Origin: Comamonadaceae bacterium G21597-S1
GTDB taxonomy: Bacteria > Pseudomonadota > Gammaproteobacteria > Burkholderiales > Burkholderiaceae_C
Direction of reading: 5' to 3'
Length of the DNA stretch: 64,000 bases
Assembly: GCA_027214345.1 (NCBI GenBank)
Contig: JAPWHR010000002.1
Coordinates: forward strand, 124,001-188,000
The notes under the pieces are model-generated. The model was given only the letters and a program-made list of their open reading frames with translations. It was not told where the DNA came from and made no database searches. The translations under genes and the position numbers were made by a program. Shown here in pieces: positions 50,394-59,365 of the stretch (position 1 is the stretch's first letter; each line of letters begins with the position of its first letter).

Positions 50394-52466
50394 ATGAGTC
50401 TGGACACCCCCTCCCTGTACGAATTGCTTCCGGCAATCCATCGCATCCGCGATGCCGAACAGGCGGCCGCGGCCGGGCTCGCGCGCGGTCCGCTGGAGGA
50501 ACTGCTGGCGGTGCTGGCCGAACAGATCGCGGTGGCCGACGAGCACCTCGACCAGCTGCGCGACGACCTGTTCATCGAGACCTGTGCCGACTGGGTCGTG
50601 CCCTACATCGGCGACCTGATCGGCTACCGCAGCCTGCACCAGAACCTGCCCGCGCTGGCCAGCCCGCGCGCCGAGGTCGCGCACACGATCGCACTGCGCC
50701 GGCGCAAGGGCACGGCGCTGGTGCTCGAGCAGCTGGCCCGCGACGTGACGAACTGGGATGCCCGCGCGGTCGAATATTTCCAGCGCCTGTGCACGACGCA
50801 GAGCATGATCCATGTGCGCGCGCACAACCTGCAGTCGCCCAACCTGCGCCAGGGCAGCGCGCTCGAGTGGATCGGCACGCCGTTCGAGATGGCCAATCGC
50901 ACGGTCGACGTGCGCCACGTCGCGTCGCGCCGCGGGCGCCACAACATTCCCAACGTGGGCCTGCACCTGTGGCGCATCCAGGCCTTTGCGCACCGCGCGT
51001 CGCCGGCGGCTCGCGCGGCGCCGCGCCGCTACCGGGCCAGTCCGCTGAACCACGACCTGCCGCTGTACAACCGGCCGCGTGCCGAAGCGGACATCCGGCA
51101 CCTGGCCGAACCGGACAACGTGCCCTGGCCCTTGTCGCGCCGGCGCCTGTCGGAGCAGCTCGCGCGTCACTACGGAGAACGTGCCAGCGCCGGCGCCGCG
51201 CAGGACAATCCGGAGCCGGGGCTGCTGTTGCAGGTTGACGGCACAACGATCGAACGCGACCGGATCCGCGTCTGCCATCTCGGCGACGACGGTGCCGGCT
51301 GGGCGCACAGCCCCCCGCCCGACGGCTTGTATGCAATCGACCCGGTGCTCGGACGCATCGCCTTGCCGGCCGATGCACCCGATCCGGCCGACGTGCGCCT
51401 GGACTGGCGCGAAGGATTCTCGGCCGCCATCGGCGGTGGCGAATACGAACGCGGCGACAGCCTGCCCGCGCCCGCCGTCACGACGGTCCGGGTCCCGGAC
51501 GACCATGTCACCCTGGCGGCGGCGCTGGCCGCCATCGCCGGCAATGGCGTGATCGAGATCACCGACAGCAGCCGTCATGCCGAGACGCTGGACATCGGCG
51601 TGGCCGACGAAGGCAGCGTGGAGATCCGCGCCATCAACGGCCGCCGGCCGGTGCTCGATCTGGGCAGCCTGCGCATCACGGGCGGTGCGAACAGCGCCTG
51701 CATCCTGAATGGCCTGTTGATCACCGGCGCGCCGCTGCTGGTGCCCGACGTGGCCGGCAACACGCTGGCCCGACTGCAATTGACGCATTGCACGCTGGTG
51801 CCGGGCATCAGCCTGGAGCCGGACGCATCGCCGACCCAGCCTGGCGCGCCCAGCCTGCTGCTGGGCATCGCCGAACTCGACACCGACATCGATCGTTGCA
51901 TCGTCGGTGGCATCCGTTGCCACGAGCGTGGCACCGTGCGTGCCAGCGACAGCCTGATCGACGCGACCGCGCTCGATGGCGTCGCTCTTGCGGCCGCCGA
52001 CGAACTGTCGGCCGGTGGCGTGTTGTCGCTGGTCGCGTGCACCGTCGTCGGCAAGGTCCACGCCAGCGAGATCGCACTGGTCTCGAACAGCATCATGCAT
52101 GCCGCACTGGCGCAGGCCGACAGCTGGCCGGTGCCGGTGCGCAGCGTCCGCAAGCAGGTCGGCTGCGTGCGTTTCTCGTGGTTGCCGTTCGAATCCATCG
52201 TGCCGACACGGCATCGCTGCCAGCCTGCGTCCTCGAGCGACGCGCAGCGCATCGCGCCGCGCTTCACGTCCCTGCGCTACGGCACGCCGGCGTACGGGCA
52301 ACTCACCACCGCCACCCCGGCCGAGATCCGGCGCGGCGCGGACGACGAGAGCGAGATGGGCGTGTTCCATCACCTGTTCGGCCCGCAGCGCGAATCCAAC
52401 CTGGGCATCCGGCTCGCCGAATACCTGCGGGTCGGCCTGCAGGCCGGCATTTTCTACGCATCGTGA
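50394..52466 (+). CDS. P2 gpI-like tail protein fused to beta-solenoid domain
   Basis: 690-aa protein. Residues about 1-215 match phage tail protein I: LYELLPAIHRIRDAEQ, LAVLAEQIAVADEHLDQLRDDLFIETCADWVVPYIGDLIGY, ALRRRKGTALVLEQLARDVTNWDARAVEYFQRL. From about residue 360 the sequence turns into a repetitive beta-rich series (VIEITDSSRHAETLDIGVADEGSVEIRAINGRRPVLDLGSLRITGG...) ending with LGIRLAEYLRVGLQAGIFYAS, suggesting a right-handed solenoid. It probably attaches peripheral fibres or binds surfaces. Ribosome site AAGGATAGGA precedes ATG 50394. Confidence 0.83.
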   Translation: MSLDTPSLYELLPAIHRIRDAEQAAAAGLARGPLEELLAVLAEQIAVADEHLDQLRDDLFIETCADWVVPYIGDLIGYRSLHQNLPALASPRAEVAHTIALRRRKGTALVLEQLARDVTNWDARAVEYFQRLCTTQSMIHVRAHNLQSPNLRQGSALEWIGTPFEMANRTVDVRHVASRRGRHNIPNVGLHLWRIQAFAHRASPAARAAPRRYRASPLNHDLPLYNRPRAEADIRHLAEPDNVPWPLSRRRLSEQLARHYGERASAGAAQDNPEPGLLLQVDGTTIERDRIRVCHLGDDGAGWAHSPPPDGLYAIDPVLGRIALPADAPDPADVRLDWREGFSAAIGGGEYERGDSLPAPAVTTVRVPDDHVTLAAALAAIAGNGVIEITDSSRHAETLDIGVADEGSVEIRAINGRRPVLDLGSLRITGGANSACILNGLLITGAPLLVPDVAGNTLARLQLTHCTLVPGISLEPDASPTQPGAPSLLLGIAELDTDIDRCIVGGIRCHERGTVRASDSLIDATALDGVALAAADELSAGGVLSLVACTVVGKVHASEIALVSNSIMHAALAQADSWPVPVRSVRKQVGCVRFSWLPFESIVPTRHRCQPASSSDAQRIAPRFTSLRYGTPAYGQLTTATPAEIRRGADDESEMGVFHHLFGPQRESNLGIRLAEYLRVGLQAGIFYAS

Positions 52467-52479
52467 AGGAGTCCACACC

Positions 52480-55400
52480 ATGAGTTTCGATCTGAGTCGC
52501 GTCCGGTTCGACGCCCGCAAGGACTTCTTCGGCCTCGTGATGCAGCAAGGCCGGGTCCAGCTGGACGCCGAGTGGAACGAATGGGTGGCACAACTGGCCC
52601 GGCGCATCCAGGCCACCAGCCTGGATACGTTCGGCGGCACCGTGGTGCCACGCACGACGCCCGACGGATTTCGCATCGACGCGATCGGCGGCGACCTGCG
52701 CATCGGCCTGGGCCGCATCCATGTCGACGGCTTGCTGGTGGAAAACCATGGCGGCGAGCCCGCAACCTGGGATCCGCGCCTGGCGTCGCCGACCGGAACC
52801 GCGGCGACCGGCTATACCGAGCAACCGTATTACCCGGCCCCGCCGGCATTGCCCGCCGGCGGACCGCATCTGGTGTACCTGGATGTCTGGCAACGGGACG
52901 TGACCGCCGTGGAGGACCCCGGACTGATCGAGCCGGCGGTCGGCGTGGACACCACGGGCCGGCTGCAGACCGTCTGGCAGGTCAAGCTGCTGCCCGATGT
53001 CGGCAACAGCAGTTGTGCCACACCGGATGCCGACCTGCCGGGCTGGGCCGCGGCCACGGTCCCGTCGGCCGGTCGCCTGAGCAATGCCACCGGCGATCCG
53101 GGCGGAGAACCCGACCCCTGCCGGGTACCGCCCGCGGCCGGCTACCGCGGACTGGAGAACCAGTTGTACCGGGTACAGGTGCACACCGGCGGACCGCTGG
53201 GCACGGCCACGTTCAAATGGTCGCGCGACAACGCCACCGTGGCCTCGCGCGCCAGCCATGTGAATGCCGCGCGCGATCGGGTCACGGTCGAGTCGATCGG
53301 GCGCGACGATGTGTTGCGCTTCCACGATGGCGACTGGGTCGAGGTCACGGACGACCACCAGGAACTGCATGGTCTTCCCGGCGTATTGCGCCGCATCCGG
53401 GTCGCCGGGGGCGTGGACGAGACGGCCCGCAGCCTGTCGTTCGATGTCGCATTGCCGGCCGGGCTGTTCCCGACCGATGCGCAGCAGGCCACCGATCCGG
53501 CGCGCCATACGCGGGTGCGGCGCTGGGACCAGTCCGGGGCCGTGCGGCGCGAGGATGGCACCGCCGTGGCCAACCTGAACGATGCGGGCAGCGATGGCGA
53601 CATCGTGATTCCGGCCGACGGCAGCCGGCTGTTCCTGGAGCACGGCATCCTGGTCGCATTCAGCGCCACCAGCCCCGACGGTCAGTTCCGCAGCGGCGAC
53701 CACTGGGTGTTTGCGGCGCGCAGCGCCGACGCCAGCATCGAGCCGCTGGCTGAGGCGCCACCGCTGGGCCTCCACCACCACTATGCGCGGCTGGCCATCG
53801 TCAACTTCCCCGACCTGGAAACCGATTGCCGCACCTTGTGGCCGCCGATCGCCGACGGCGAGGGATGCGACTGCACGGTCTGCGTCGATGCGGAGAACCA
53901 CAACAATGGCACGGCGACGATCCAGCAGGCGATCGACAGCATCAAGGACGGCGGCGGCACGATCTGCCTGGGCATCGGCAGCTTCAACCTGCGGGCACCG
54001 CTGCTGATCGACGGAGCCCGTTCCCTGCGCCTGCGCGGCCAGGGCTGGGCGAGCGTGCTGCTGGGCGAGGAAACCGGCAGCATCGTCGACATCCGCAACA
54101 GCACCGGCGTGGCGCTGGAGAACCTGAGCGCCATCGGCTCCATCGGGGGCGGTGTCGGCAGCGTGATCCGCGCGCGCGGCGTCATCGACCTGCGCGCCGA
54201 TCACATCAACGTGCTCGGCCTGGCGGCCGGCGACGGCACCAGCGTGGGCATCGGCCTGTCGGGCAACATGCTGGGCGTGCAGATCAGCGACTGTGCCATC
54301 GTCGCCGAGCGCGGCGTGGCGTCGCTCACCGGCGGCGATGACAGGTATCTGCTGGTGGCCGAGTGGCGGCTGGCGCGCAACCTGTTCTTCTGCAGCCAGC
54401 GCGGGCTCAGTCTGGACGGCATCACGCTGCATTACGGCCAGACCCGCGTCGACGGCAATTTCCTGCTGACCGGCTCGCAGGCCGCGGTGGTCGCCACCGG
54501 CGCCGTGATGCCCGGCTCGAGCTTCGTCGTGGCCAACAACATGATCTACACCGCCGCCGACGGCATCCGCGGCGGCGTCGACGGCCTGGCGGTGGAGCGC
54601 AACACCATCAGCGGTTTCGGCGAACGCAGCGGCCACGGCATCGTGCTCGAGGAAGGACTCGACCCGGTGGCGCTGGACCAGGTGCGCCTGAACGACAACC
54701 GCCTGCACCAGCTGCGCGGCCATGGCATCTTCGTCACCCAGCGCGTCGACCAAGCCATCGTCTGCGGCAACCTGATGGACGGCATGGGCCTGGGCGCGCT
54801 GGTCATGGGTGATGACGGCGCCTTCGGCATGTTGCGGCTGGCCGGCAACCAGTTCCGGAACCTCGGACAGGCTCTGACCAACGACGACGCCGCCTATGCG
54901 GCCGTACAGCTGATCCGCGTCGAGCGCGGCGACGTGGTCGACAACCTCATCGCCCATGTCGCGCGTGCCGCGCTGGCCAGCCCCGGCATCGATGCGATAC
55001 GCTGCGCCGGTGTGGGCCAGATGCGCCTGGGCGGCAATCGCCTGCTGGGCATCGGACCGGACCGCAGCAGCGCCCCGGTCTGTGCCGTGCGGGTGCTGGC
55101 GCCCTTCGACCGGCTGGCGCTCGACGACAACAGCATCGAGCGGCTCGGCGCCGCAGACCAGAAACCGCTCGTCATCGAATGGCGGGCACTGCGCATCGGC
55201 GCCGACACCGCGAACGAGGCACCCGGCATGGTCGTGACGCGTTATGTCGCGGGCGCGGACGCGGCCTACGTGTTGACGCGCAACCGGTTCGCGGCGCTGC
55301 CGCTGCCACCGGGCGCGGTGTCGGTACGCGGCAACCAGCTGCGCGGCCACGCGAGCGGCGCACCGCTACTCCACGTGGACAGCGTCGACCACTGCCTGCT

Positions 55401-55644
55401 CGCGGACAACCATGGCGAGGCGGCTGGCGCCGCGGGCAAGGAGCCCTTGATCGGCCTGGTCATGGCCCGCACGATCAACGCCAGCAACAACCGGCTGGTG
55501 GCCAACCAGGAGCAGGCCACCTTGCAGCTGCATCCGCTGCTCAAGCGCGCCATCGTCATGGGCAACACCAGCACGGGTCCGATCCAGGTCCAGGGTGCAT
55601 CCGTGCCGGCCGACATCAACCTGACCAACATCATCGGCAGCTGA
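52480..55644 (+). CDS. DUF6519 beta-helix protein, putative receptor-binding fibre
   Basis: 1054-aa protein. The start MSFDLSRVRFDARKDFFGLV...QGRVQLDAEWNEW is the DUF6519 signature. The N-terminal about 460 residues are globular, with FKWSRDNATV. A Cys cluster (CDCTVC near 465-470) precedes a long right-handed beta-helix (about 475-1050) with repeated LxxNxI and N-rich turns (NNMIYTAADGIRGGVDGLAVERNTISGF, VCGNLMDGMGLGALVMGDD). Such proteins probably decorate the baseplate and could recognise or degrade surface polysaccharide, although no catalytic motif is evident. Ribosome site GAAGGAG precedes ATG 52480. Confidence 0.83.
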   Translation: MSFDLSRVRFDARKDFFGLVMQQGRVQLDAEWNEWVAQLARRIQATSLDTFGGTVVPRTTPDGFRIDAIGGDLRIGLGRIHVDGLLVENHGGEPATWDPRLASPTGTAATGYTEQPYYPAPPALPAGGPHLVYLDVWQRDVTAVEDPGLIEPAVGVDTTGRLQTVWQVKLLPDVGNSSCATPDADLPGWAAATVPSAGRLSNATGDPGGEPDPCRVPPAAGYRGLENQLYRVQVHTGGPLGTATFKWSRDNATVASRASHVNAARDRVTVESIGRDDVLRFHDGDWVEVTDDHQELHGLPGVLRRIRVAGGVDETARSLSFDVALPAGLFPTDAQQATDPARHTRVRRWDQSGAVRREDGTAVANLNDAGSDGDIVIPADGSRLFLEHGILVAFSATSPDGQFRSGDHWVFAARSADASIEPLAEAPPLGLHHHYARLAIVNFPDLETDCRTLWPPIADGEGCDCTVCVDAENHNNGTATIQQAIDSIKDGGGTICLGIGSFNLRAPLLIDGARSLRLRGQGWASVLLGEETGSIVDIRNSTGVALENLSAIGSIGGGVGSVIRARGVIDLRADHINVLGLAAGDGTSVGIGLSGNMLGVQISDCAIVAERGVASLTGGDDRYLLVAEWRLARNLFFCSQRGLSLDGITLHYGQTRVDGNFLLTGSQAAVVATGAVMPGSSFVVANNMIYTAADGIRGGVDGLAVERNTISGFGERSGHGIVLEEGLDPVALDQVRLNDNRLHQLRGHGIFVTQRVDQAIVCGNLMDGMGLGALVMGDDGAFGMLRLAGNQFRNLGQALTNDDAAYAAVQLIRVERGDVVDNLIAHVARAALASPGIDAIRCAGVGQMRLGGNRLLGIGPDRSSAPVCAVRVLAPFDRLALDDNSIERLGAADQKPLVIEWRALRIGADTANEAPGMVVTRYVAGADAAYVLTRNRFAALPLPPGAVSVRGNQLRGHASGAPLLHVDSVDHCLLADNHGEAAGAAGKEPLIGLVMARTINASNNRLVANQEQATLQLHPLLKRAIVMGNTSTGPIQVQGASVPADINLTNIIGS

Positions 55645-55656
55645 AGGAGACCGCGC

Positions 55657-56148
55657 ATGCCCATCATGACCTACCGTGGCGAAAAAACCGTCGGAGAGAT
55701 CGCCGACAAGATGTTCGAACGCCTCACGCCCCGGCAGAAGCTGACGGCCGAGGCCGAGATCCTGAAAGCCAACCCCCGGCTCGCCGACCCGTCGACCCTG
55801 GCCAAGGGCACGATCCTGAAGATGCCCGACATCGCCGAACTGCGACCCAAGACCAGCCGGGCGCTCGAGAACCCGGATGCGCTGCTGGCCAAGCACCTGG
55901 CACAGGCCCTGGACGACTTCGGGCAGCGTTTCGATGCGCGTGCGACCCAGGCCGCCGACGACAGCCGGCAACAACTCGCCCTGCTCAAGAGCGCGCCCGT
56001 CAAGCGCGTGCTCGGCACCGCGGCGGGCCTGCAGGAACTGGCCGGGCAGATCGGCAAGCTGCAGGAGTCGCGGGCCGGGGATGTCGAGGCGCGGCGCAAG
56101 TCGGTGGCCGGTGCACTCAAGGCAATGGTGAAGGACCTGGGTCGCTGA
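55657..56148 (+). CDS. LysM-like protein closing the eCIS operon
   Basis: 163-aa protein. The first about 65 residues look like a LysM-type unit (YRGEKTVGEIADKMFERLTPRQKLTAEAEILKANPRLADPSTLAKGTILKMPD). The rest is a helical, Gln/Ala/Lys-rich coiled-coil stretch (LLAKHLAQALDDFGQRFDARATQAADDSRQQLALLK...). It is separated from the fibre gene by 12 bases with a GAAGGAGA site. Partner and role unknown; attachment of the fibre or a packaging role is possible. Confidence 0.68.
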   Translation: MPIMTYRGEKTVGEIADKMFERLTPRQKLTAEAEILKANPRLADPSTLAKGTILKMPDIAELRPKTSRALENPDALLAKHLAQALDDFGQRFDARATQAADDSRQQLALLKSAPVKRVLGTAAGLQELAGQIGKLQESRAGDVEARRKSVAGALKAMVKDLGR

Positions 56149-56212
56149 GGCCTGGCCGCGCCGTCGATTGGGGCTATATTGAAGTCCCCCCAAGACGACA
56201 CAGGACACTGCG

Positions 56213-57112
56213 ATGCGTATCCAGACGATCGGTTTGATGACACCGGGCGACATGGGCCAGGCCGTGGCGCAGCAGCTCCTGGTCGGCGGCTTCGACGTGT
56301 GCACGGCGCTCGACGGGCGCAGCGCGCGCAGCCACGCGCTGGCCCGCGAAGCCGGCTTGCGTGACCTCGGGAGCATCCGGCAGCTGGTCGATGCCTGCGA
56401 TGTCGTGTTGTCGATCATGAACCCGGGCGCCGCCGTCGACTTTGCACGCCAGGCCGCCGGGGCCTTGCGTACCACCGGCCGAAATACCTTGATCGTCGAC
56501 TGCAACGCGATCGCGCCCGACACCGTGCACGGCATCGCCGCCGAGGTGCAGCAGGCCGGGGGCCGTTTTCTCGATGCCGGCATCATCGGCCCTCCACCGC
56601 GTGGCAGCGCCAGGACCCGCCTGTATGTGTCGGGGCCGGGTGCCGCCGACCTCGAACCCCTGGCCGGCCCGCAATTGCAGGTGCAGGTCGTCAGCGAGCG
56701 CGTCGGCGACGCCAGCGCGCTGAAGATGTGTTTTGCCGGACTCAACAAGGGTACGCAGCTGCTGTGGCTGGAAATACAAGTGGCGGCGCAGCACCTGGGA
56801 ATTGCCGACCTGCTCGAGCGCCAGCTGGGCCAGTCGCTGGGCGGCATGCGCGACTGGTCACTGGCAAATTTGCCGCTGCTGCCGGCCAAGGCCTATCGCT
56901 GGGAGCCCGAAATGCGCGAGATCGCGAAGACGTTGGGCTCGGCGGGCATCACGCCCAAGGTGTTCGAAGGCGCGGCCGACATCTGCGCCTTCGTCGCACA
57001 GACGGCGATGGCGCAGGAGACACCGGAGCACCGCGACCCGACACGCGACGGCCAGGCCGTCGTGCGGGCGCTTGCCGCCGCGAAGGCTGGCACGGCACCG
57101 AGGCCACGCTGA
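56213..57112 (+). CDS. NAD(P)-dependent 3-hydroxyacid-type dehydrogenase with DUF1932 domain
   Basis: 299-aa oxidoreductase. Rossmann N-terminus with an altered start IGLMTPGDMGQAVAQQLLVGGFDV (GLxxPGxMG), then SIMNPGAAVDFA, and IVDCNAIAPDTVHGIA, where the usual active segment is DxSxxSP-like. The family Lys lies in ALKMCFAGLNKGTQLLWLE. The C-terminal part is DUF1932. Members act on small hydroxy acids; substrate unknown. A TATATT box at 56175-56180 suggests its own promoter, separating it from the eCIS operon. Confidence 0.82.
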   Translation: MRIQTIGLMTPGDMGQAVAQQLLVGGFDVCTALDGRSARSHALAREAGLRDLGSIRQLVDACDVVLSIMNPGAAVDFARQAAGALRTTGRNTLIVDCNAIAPDTVHGIAAEVQQAGGRFLDAGIIGPPPRGSARTRLYVSGPGAADLEPLAGPQLQVQVVSERVGDASALKMCFAGLNKGTQLLWLEIQVAAQHLGIADLLERQLGQSLGGMRDWSLANLPLLPAKAYRWEPEMREIAKTLGSAGITPKVFEGAADICAFVAQTAMAQETPEHRDPTRDGQAVVRALAAAKAGTAPRPR

Positions 57113-57213
57113 CGGGCAAGCCGTCGCACAGTCCGCCCGCGCGCGTGTCAACTGGCGGACAGTGTGGCGGCCGCGCTGCCGGTATGCTTGGCCGCGACAT
57201 GAAGGAACCATCC

Positions 57214-58014
57214 ATGACCCAAGATCTTCTGGTATCGGCCGACAACGGCATCGTCACCTTGACGATGAACCGGCCCGCTTCCCGCAACGCCTTGTCGCGC
57301 GACATGGTCAATGCCATGCACCGGGCGCTGACCGACTGTGCGACCGAACCCTCGACCCGGCTGGTCGTCCTGACCGGAGCCGGGGGGGCGTTCTGCTCGG
57401 GCGGCGATGTCAAGGGCTTCGCCCAGGCCGCGGCCAGTGGCTCGGCGCCGATGGGATTCGACCAGCGGGTGGCCGACCTGCGCCTGCGCATGGAGGTCTC
57501 GCGCCTGCTGCACGAAATGCCCAAACCCACGCTGGCCGTATTGCCCGGGCCGGCCGCCGGCGCCGGCCTGTCGCTGGCGCTGGCCTGCGACCTGCGGCTG
57601 ATGGCGGATACCGCCAAGGTGACGACCGCGTTCTCGCGAGTCGGCCTGTCCGGCGATTTCGGGGGCAGTTATTTCCTCAGTCACCTCGTCGGCACCTCGC
57701 GGGCACGTGAATTGTTCTTCACCGGCCGTACCGTGGAATCCGACGAGGCCTTGCGCCTGGGCCTGGTCGATCGAGTGGCACCGGCCGCCGAACTGGAGCA
57801 GGCTGCGCGTCAATGGGCACAGGAGCTCGCCGCGTTGCCGACCGTGGCCCTGGGCTACATGAAACGCAACCTGAACCTGGGGCTGCGCGCGTCCCTGTCG
57901 GACGTGCTCGATGCCGAGGCGGTGCACATGGTGCGCACCTTCGACACCGAGGACCACAAGGCCGCAGCCGCCGCCTTCGTCGACAAGCGCAAGCCCGCCT
58001 TCACGGGGCGCTGA
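57214..58014 (+). CDS. Enoyl-CoA hydratase/isomerase family protein
   Basis: 266-aa crotonase-fold enzyme. The oxyanion-hole segments are LTGAGGAFCSGGDVKGF and GPAAGAGLSLALACDLRLMAD. The later GDFGGSYFLSHLVGTSRARELFFTGR and LGLVDRVAPA follow the family pattern. The position often holding the catalytic Glu reads SGDFGG, with Asp, as in PaaG-like isomerases, so hydratase versus isomerase is open. Start ATG 57214 is preceded by AAGGAA; an ATG five codons earlier (57199) is possible. Confidence 0.88.
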   Translation: MTQDLLVSADNGIVTLTMNRPASRNALSRDMVNAMHRALTDCATEPSTRLVVLTGAGGAFCSGGDVKGFAQAAASGSAPMGFDQRVADLRLRMEVSRLLHEMPKPTLAVLPGPAAGAGLSLALACDLRLMADTAKVTTAFSRVGLSGDFGGSYFLSHLVGTSRARELFFTGRTVESDEALRLGLVDRVAPAAELEQAARQWAQELAALPTVALGYMKRNLNLGLRASLSDVLDAEAVHMVRTFDTEDHKAAAAAFVDKRKPAFTGR

Positions 58015-58030
58015 CGCGCGCAAGCGGCGC

Positions 58031-58050
58031 GCCGCGCGCGCCTGCGCGGC
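58031..58050. terminator. GC-only hairpin between convergent genes
   Basis: GCCGCGC and GCGCGGC pair perfectly around a 6-base loop, between the ends of the enoyl-CoA hydratase and the nitroreductase genes. No T-run on either strand, so any termination would be weak or Rho-assisted. Confidence 0.35.
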
Positions 58051-58054
58051 GCAC

Positions 58055-59233
58055 TCAGGTCTTGCGAATGTGGGCCTGCACGCCGCGCCGCGGTGCGGGC
58101 TCGACGGCGGGGGCATATCCGACCCGTGCCCACATCTGCACGGTCTGCGCCGGCGCCGGTGCATCGAGCAAGGCACGGATCCGGGCGTAGGGGCCAGCCT
58201 GCTCCGGATACTCCTGCAACGCCTGCTGCAGCGGTTGCATCGCCAGCCCGTGTGCCGTCGCCGCCAACTGCACCCGCACATACGCACGCCCGGCCCGGAC
58301 CTGGGTGGCGCGGTCGTTGTGCTGCGACACCATCCACAGGAAGCCAGGCGTGGAAGCGATCTTCTCGTCGAACTGCTCGATCTGGCTGGTCGTTGCAAAG
58401 TCGTCGGCAGCGGGAGCCTTGCTGCGGTCGAACAGGCCCAGGCGCTCCATCCAGACCACCATCGGATCCATCAGTGTCAGGCCGTCGCGATGGCGCGCGA
58501 CTTCGTCCGCACCCACCCGCAAGACCTTGAACGACTCCAGGATGGCGCGCGGCGTGCGCAACTCGATCGCCCAGGCCTGCGAGGCGATGGCACGGTGGCG
58601 CTGCAGCAGCTGCGGCGGATCCTGCAGGCCCACATGACCGAAGCGCAACCATCCGTCGGGTCCGTCGGCATGAGCGGCCAACGCCATGGCCTGCCAGGCG
58701 GCCGCGGGGATCGGGCGCTGCGGATCGTAGTGGCTGCGGTTCGTATGGCGCCGCAGGATCTGCGCGAACAGCGGATCCGGCGTAACGGATCGATCCGGCA
58801 CCAGCTGGACCCGGGCCACCGGGCGTGCGTCGATGGCTTGCGCGTCGAACACCCCCTGCGGGAACAGCGCGATCTCGCTGCGCAGGCCCTTCTCGCGCGC
58901 CGCGATGGCTATCAATTCGAGGAAGGTGCCATGGCTCATCATGATCTGGCGCGAGAATGGATCGGTCTCGGGCAACAGGCGCTGCAGGTCGCAATACAGC
59001 ATGATGGTGTCGGGCTCGTCGAGATCGACGATCCACGACTGCAGGTTGTGCGAATGCGGAGCGAGGATGGCGTGACTCAGGATCCAGCGGCGCACGTCGG
59101 GCTCGTCCGCAGGAGGTCCGCGCCAGGCCGCAATGGCCTGCGGAGGAATCGCGCTGGAACAGGCCGTCGTCGCGGCCGTGGCCGCCAGGACGACGCCGCC
59201 GCCGGCGATACGGATGAAATTCCTGCGTTGCAT
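58055..59233 (-). CDS. Acg-type nitroreductase-fold protein, Tat/lipoprotein signal
   Basis: 392-aa protein. It begins MQRRNFIRIAGGG, a twin-arginine signal, which runs into ATTACSS, a lipobox, so it is probably a Tat-exported lipoprotein. The body resembles the Acg-like nitroreductase group: WILSHAILAPHSHNLQSWIVDL near the start, RHTNRSHYDPQRPIP in the middle, and an FMN-type C-terminal half. Some Acg proteins bind flavin without catalysis. The start at 59233 fits the signal; an in-frame extension to 59782 is Arg/Pro-rich and lacks features. Divergent from the small lipoprotein gene. Confidence 0.82.
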   Translation of the reverse strand: MQRRNFIRIAGGGVVLAATAATTACSSAIPPQAIAAWRGPPADEPDVRRWILSHAILAPHSHNLQSWIVDLDEPDTIMLYCDLQRLLPETDPFSRQIMMSHGTFLELIAIAAREKGLRSEIALFPQGVFDAQAIDARPVARVQLVPDRSVTPDPLFAQILRRHTNRSHYDPQRPIPAAAWQAMALAAHADGPDGWLRFGHVGLQDPPQLLQRHRAIASQAWAIELRTPRAILESFKVLRVGADEVARHRDGLTLMDPMVVWMERLGLFDRSKAPAADDFATTSQIEQFDEKIASTPGFLWMVSQHNDRATQVRAGRAYVRVQLAATAHGLAMQPLQQALQEYPEQAGPYARIRALLDAPAPAQTVQMWARVGYAPAVEPAPRRGVQAHIRKT

Positions 59234-59365
59234 GTCACTCTCCTGTTTCGGGCTCGTGCGTCGGATCGACCCGGTTCCCCACCGGCCATCCACCCGCGCC
59301 TTTCCATTGTGCGCAGGCTGCCGCATGGTCACAATGGGCCATGTGGACACACCAGAATTGCAGAC

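Noticed and set aside
52303-55350. 1015-codon minus-strand frame opposite the DUF6519 gene
   Set aside because: Shadow of the plus-strand fibre gene; would break the eCIS operon and shows no family.
29294-56148. Prophage or type VI secretion system
   Set aside because: No capsid, portal, terminase, integrase or lysis genes; no TssJLM, ClpV or TssB/C pair. DUF4157, DUF4255 and AAA+ genes fit an eCIS.
14813-56148. Genomic island inserted at tRNA-Ala and carrying the eCIS
   Set aside because: No integrase, no duplicated tRNA end was seen near 56 kb, and ordinary metabolic genes lie between the tRNA and the eCIS.
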